The notes beneath the pieces were generated by a model. The model made no database searches, was not told the origin of the DNA, and saw only the letters and a list, made by a program, of their open reading frames with translations. Of a DNA stretch of 58,727 nt, positions 57,477 through 58,727 are shown piece after piece. The DNA lies in the NCBI GenBank assembly GCA_028280485.1, contig JANQLS010000021.1, positions 1 to 58,727 on the forward strand. Reading direction: 5' to 3'. The stretch comes from Planctomycetota bacterium. Its GTDB lineage: Bacteria > Planctomycetota > UBA8108 > JACQVS01. A program made the translations under genes and the position numbers. The first letter of the stretch is position 1. Each line of letters opens with the position of its first letter.

Positions 57477-58727
57477 TTCTTTCCCTCCTTACTCGCTGAA
57501 GGGTTATCAATAAAACTCATGCGAACATCAGCTAAGGTTAATTTTGGTGGTCTCTTCGATTTCAGCTGGCAATCACGGTAGTCCGCTAACAATTCAGAAC
57601 TATCGTAACGTGATTTCGTAGGTTCTAAACTGTGCCGACAGGCTCGCCGAAAGGCGCAGTAACCACAGCTTTCCGTTTCAGGAGGAGCCGGGAAGTGACC
57701 CCGTTGGGCAAGATTGAGGACGACATTTAAAGTTTCAAGAAAGCCTTCTCGAATATCCCCATCATCGGGAAGCTTCCCTTCGATCTCATCGGGCTCAACT
57801 CGAGGATCTAGCGATAGAAGCCGCCCCTGAACGTTGGTATGGTTGAACTGGTTCGAGGCTAAAAGGAGTTCACGATAAATCGGCAACTGAAGTCGATGCC
57901 CTTTGAGAATGGGCCCTGGCTTCGTCCAACTGGTGACTTTCCCTGAGGTTTTGTAATCATCGACCCAAAGGCTATCTGATGTTTCAAACAATCGATCGAG
58001 CCTACCGGCAAGGTGGAAAGCGTGGCCATCTAAGGAGGTGATGGTCGCACGCACTCTCTCTTCGAAGGCAACCGGCTCGACGGCTGCTTCAAACAAATGA
58101 TTTAAATCCCACGTTAAAAACTCCTTCAAACGCTCTGACCAACTCTGCGTCAGGAGGTCGTAAAGCTTATTCAATCTCGAATACGAGGGGCCGGCCGCCT
58201 CTTTAAGATAGCGAGGCCACCTCTCCGTGAGCCAACCATCCGTCAGTTTCAACGACTGGGAGAGCCGTTCGTGATCTAAAGGAAAATAGCCTCGCTTTTT
58301 AAACTCCAAGAATAAGTCATTTAAAAAATCATGAATCGCCGTTCCCACTGCCGATGCCTCCAAGTGGTGAGGTATCGATTCTGGATCTAACTCCCTTACA
58401 TCTAAAACATAATTCAAAAAGAAGAGATGAGGACATCTCGACAGGCGCTCTAATGAAGTTGGGGAAAAGCAAAATTCTTTTGAGAGTGGAATCGAAGTCA
58501 CTCCATCCCAGATGGCGGCCGGCGATTGAAAATTATCGATCTCTTCATTAACTTCTAAAAGACGAACCGGATCTTGATTCCAATCCTGATAATTCTTAAC
58601 TAGCTCTTGGTATTCAGAGCTTTCGAGTAAAAATTTAACCGATGGCCTTCCTCCACTTAGCGTGGAGTGGGCAATCAAGGCATCCTGCCAACTCACTCGT
58701 TGAAAGTGAGGATGCTTCGAAAAAACT
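57473..58727 (-). CDS. addB: AddB-type nuclease subunit, C-terminal part (5' end outside window)
   Basis: The frame is open to the window edge; an internal GTG at 58696 is only the first start-like codon seen, and no stop precedes it. The visible 418 codons are the C-terminal nuclease region of an AddB-like protein: FCFSPTSLERLSRCPHLFFL, AVGTAIHDFLN, the PD-(D/E)XK motifs GRLDRLFE and DDYKTSGK, and QLPIYRELL. Four cysteines in the arrangement of the AddB iron-sulfur cluster are present: one in SRCPH and three in CGYCAFRRAC. The stop overlaps the addA start as ATGA. The helicase-like N-terminal half should lie beyond the edge. Confidence 0.88.
   Translation of the reverse strand, partial: VFSKHPHFQRVSWQDALIAHSTLSGGRPSVKFLLESSEYQELVKNYQDWNQDPVRLLEVNEEIDNFQSPAAIWDGVTSIPLSKEFCFSPTSLERLSRCPHLFFLNYVLDVRELDPESIPHHLEASAVGTAIHDFLNDLFLEFKKRGYFPLDHERLSQSLKLTDGWLTERWPRYLKEAAGPSYSRLNKLYDLLTQSWSERLKEFLTWDLNHLFEAAVEPVAFEERVRATITSLDGHAFHLAGRLDRLFETSDSLWVDDYKTSGKVTSWTKPGPILKGHRLQLPIYRELLLASNQFNHTNVQGRLLSLDPRVEPDEIEGKLPDDGDIREGFLETLNVVLNLAQRGHFPAPPETESCGYCAFRRACRHSLEPTKSRYDSSELLADYRDCQLKSKRPPKLTLADVRMSFIDNPSASKEGKK

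Overview
The window looks like a chromosomal segment of a planctomycete-type bacterium of moderate GC content. The clues are secreted proteins with lamin-tail/CotH domains, two secreted proteins with dockerin-type calcium repeats of the planctomycete style (GDAN...D..D..D..FLF), a sulfatase next to a sulfotransferase, a PQQ sugar dehydrogenase fused to cytochrome c, an FHA-kinase, and few strong Shine-Dalgarno sites. This is inference: no rRNA or other taxonomic marker is present. I see no tRNA, rRNA, CRISPR array, prophage or complete insertion sequence.

Layout. 1-10.4 kb: an incomplete CotH/lamin-tail surface protein, an EI24 membrane protein, an HpnO-like aminotransferase, a SUMF1-fold protein without catalytic cysteines, and a tightly coupled sulfotransferase / sulfatase-glycosyltransferase fusion. 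10.4-16.3 kb: archaeal-type proS, a dockerin protein and a two-lipoyl E2 acyltransferase. 16.5-21.3 kb: a divergent sugar cluster (mannitol-1-phosphate-dehydrogenase-like and SorE-like on minus; MetE-like and UlaG-like on plus). 21.3-30.2 kb: a hairpin-rich intergenic region, a DUF4190-like protein, a 2Fe-2S ferredoxin, a very unusual FHA-kinase whose catalytic domain is interrupted by an ATPase module, a zinc-ribbon/LemA/HtpX group and two small lipoproteins. 30.4-37 kb: polA, a Tat-exported phosphoesterase and recD2. 37-43.9 kb: sugar oxidation (PQQ dehydrogenase-cytochrome; an FAH-family dehydratase and alpha-ketoglutarate semialdehyde dehydrogenase that suggest an oxidative pentose or sugar-acid route), a LOG protein, a cupin and a small membrane protein. 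44-47 kb: a dockerin/beta-propeller protein and a tandem-repeat lipoprotein. 47.3-54 kb: pstS-pstC-pstA-pstB, with an intercistronic hairpin, a leader that can hide the pstS ribosome-binding site and a possible Pho box. 54-58.7 kb: addA and the C-terminal part of addB.

The most striking non-coding feature is a dense set of short palindromic repeats. (a) Elements of about 150-255 bp end at both sides in GTAG followed by a small hairpin. They fill four of the six convergent intergenic gaps and often supply the stop codon of the adjoining gene. (b) Long perfect palindromes of 31-34 bp arms are built around AGCCCGAAGCG..AGCGAGGG; their outer arm sequence differs between copies but matches within each copy. 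(c) A 65-68 bp two-hairpin repeat and a 29-nt 12-bp-stem hairpin each occur twice, with differences that preserve base pairing. A cluster of six consecutive hairpins lies at 21.47-21.70 kb.

The best candidates for something undescribed are the FHA-kinase with a nested STAND-like ATPase (23695-26442), the GTAG-terminated repeat elements, the sulfatase-glycosyltransferase plus sulfotransferase pair, and the structured intergenic regions upstream of proS and at 21.5 kb. All family assignments come from reading motifs, not from database searches.
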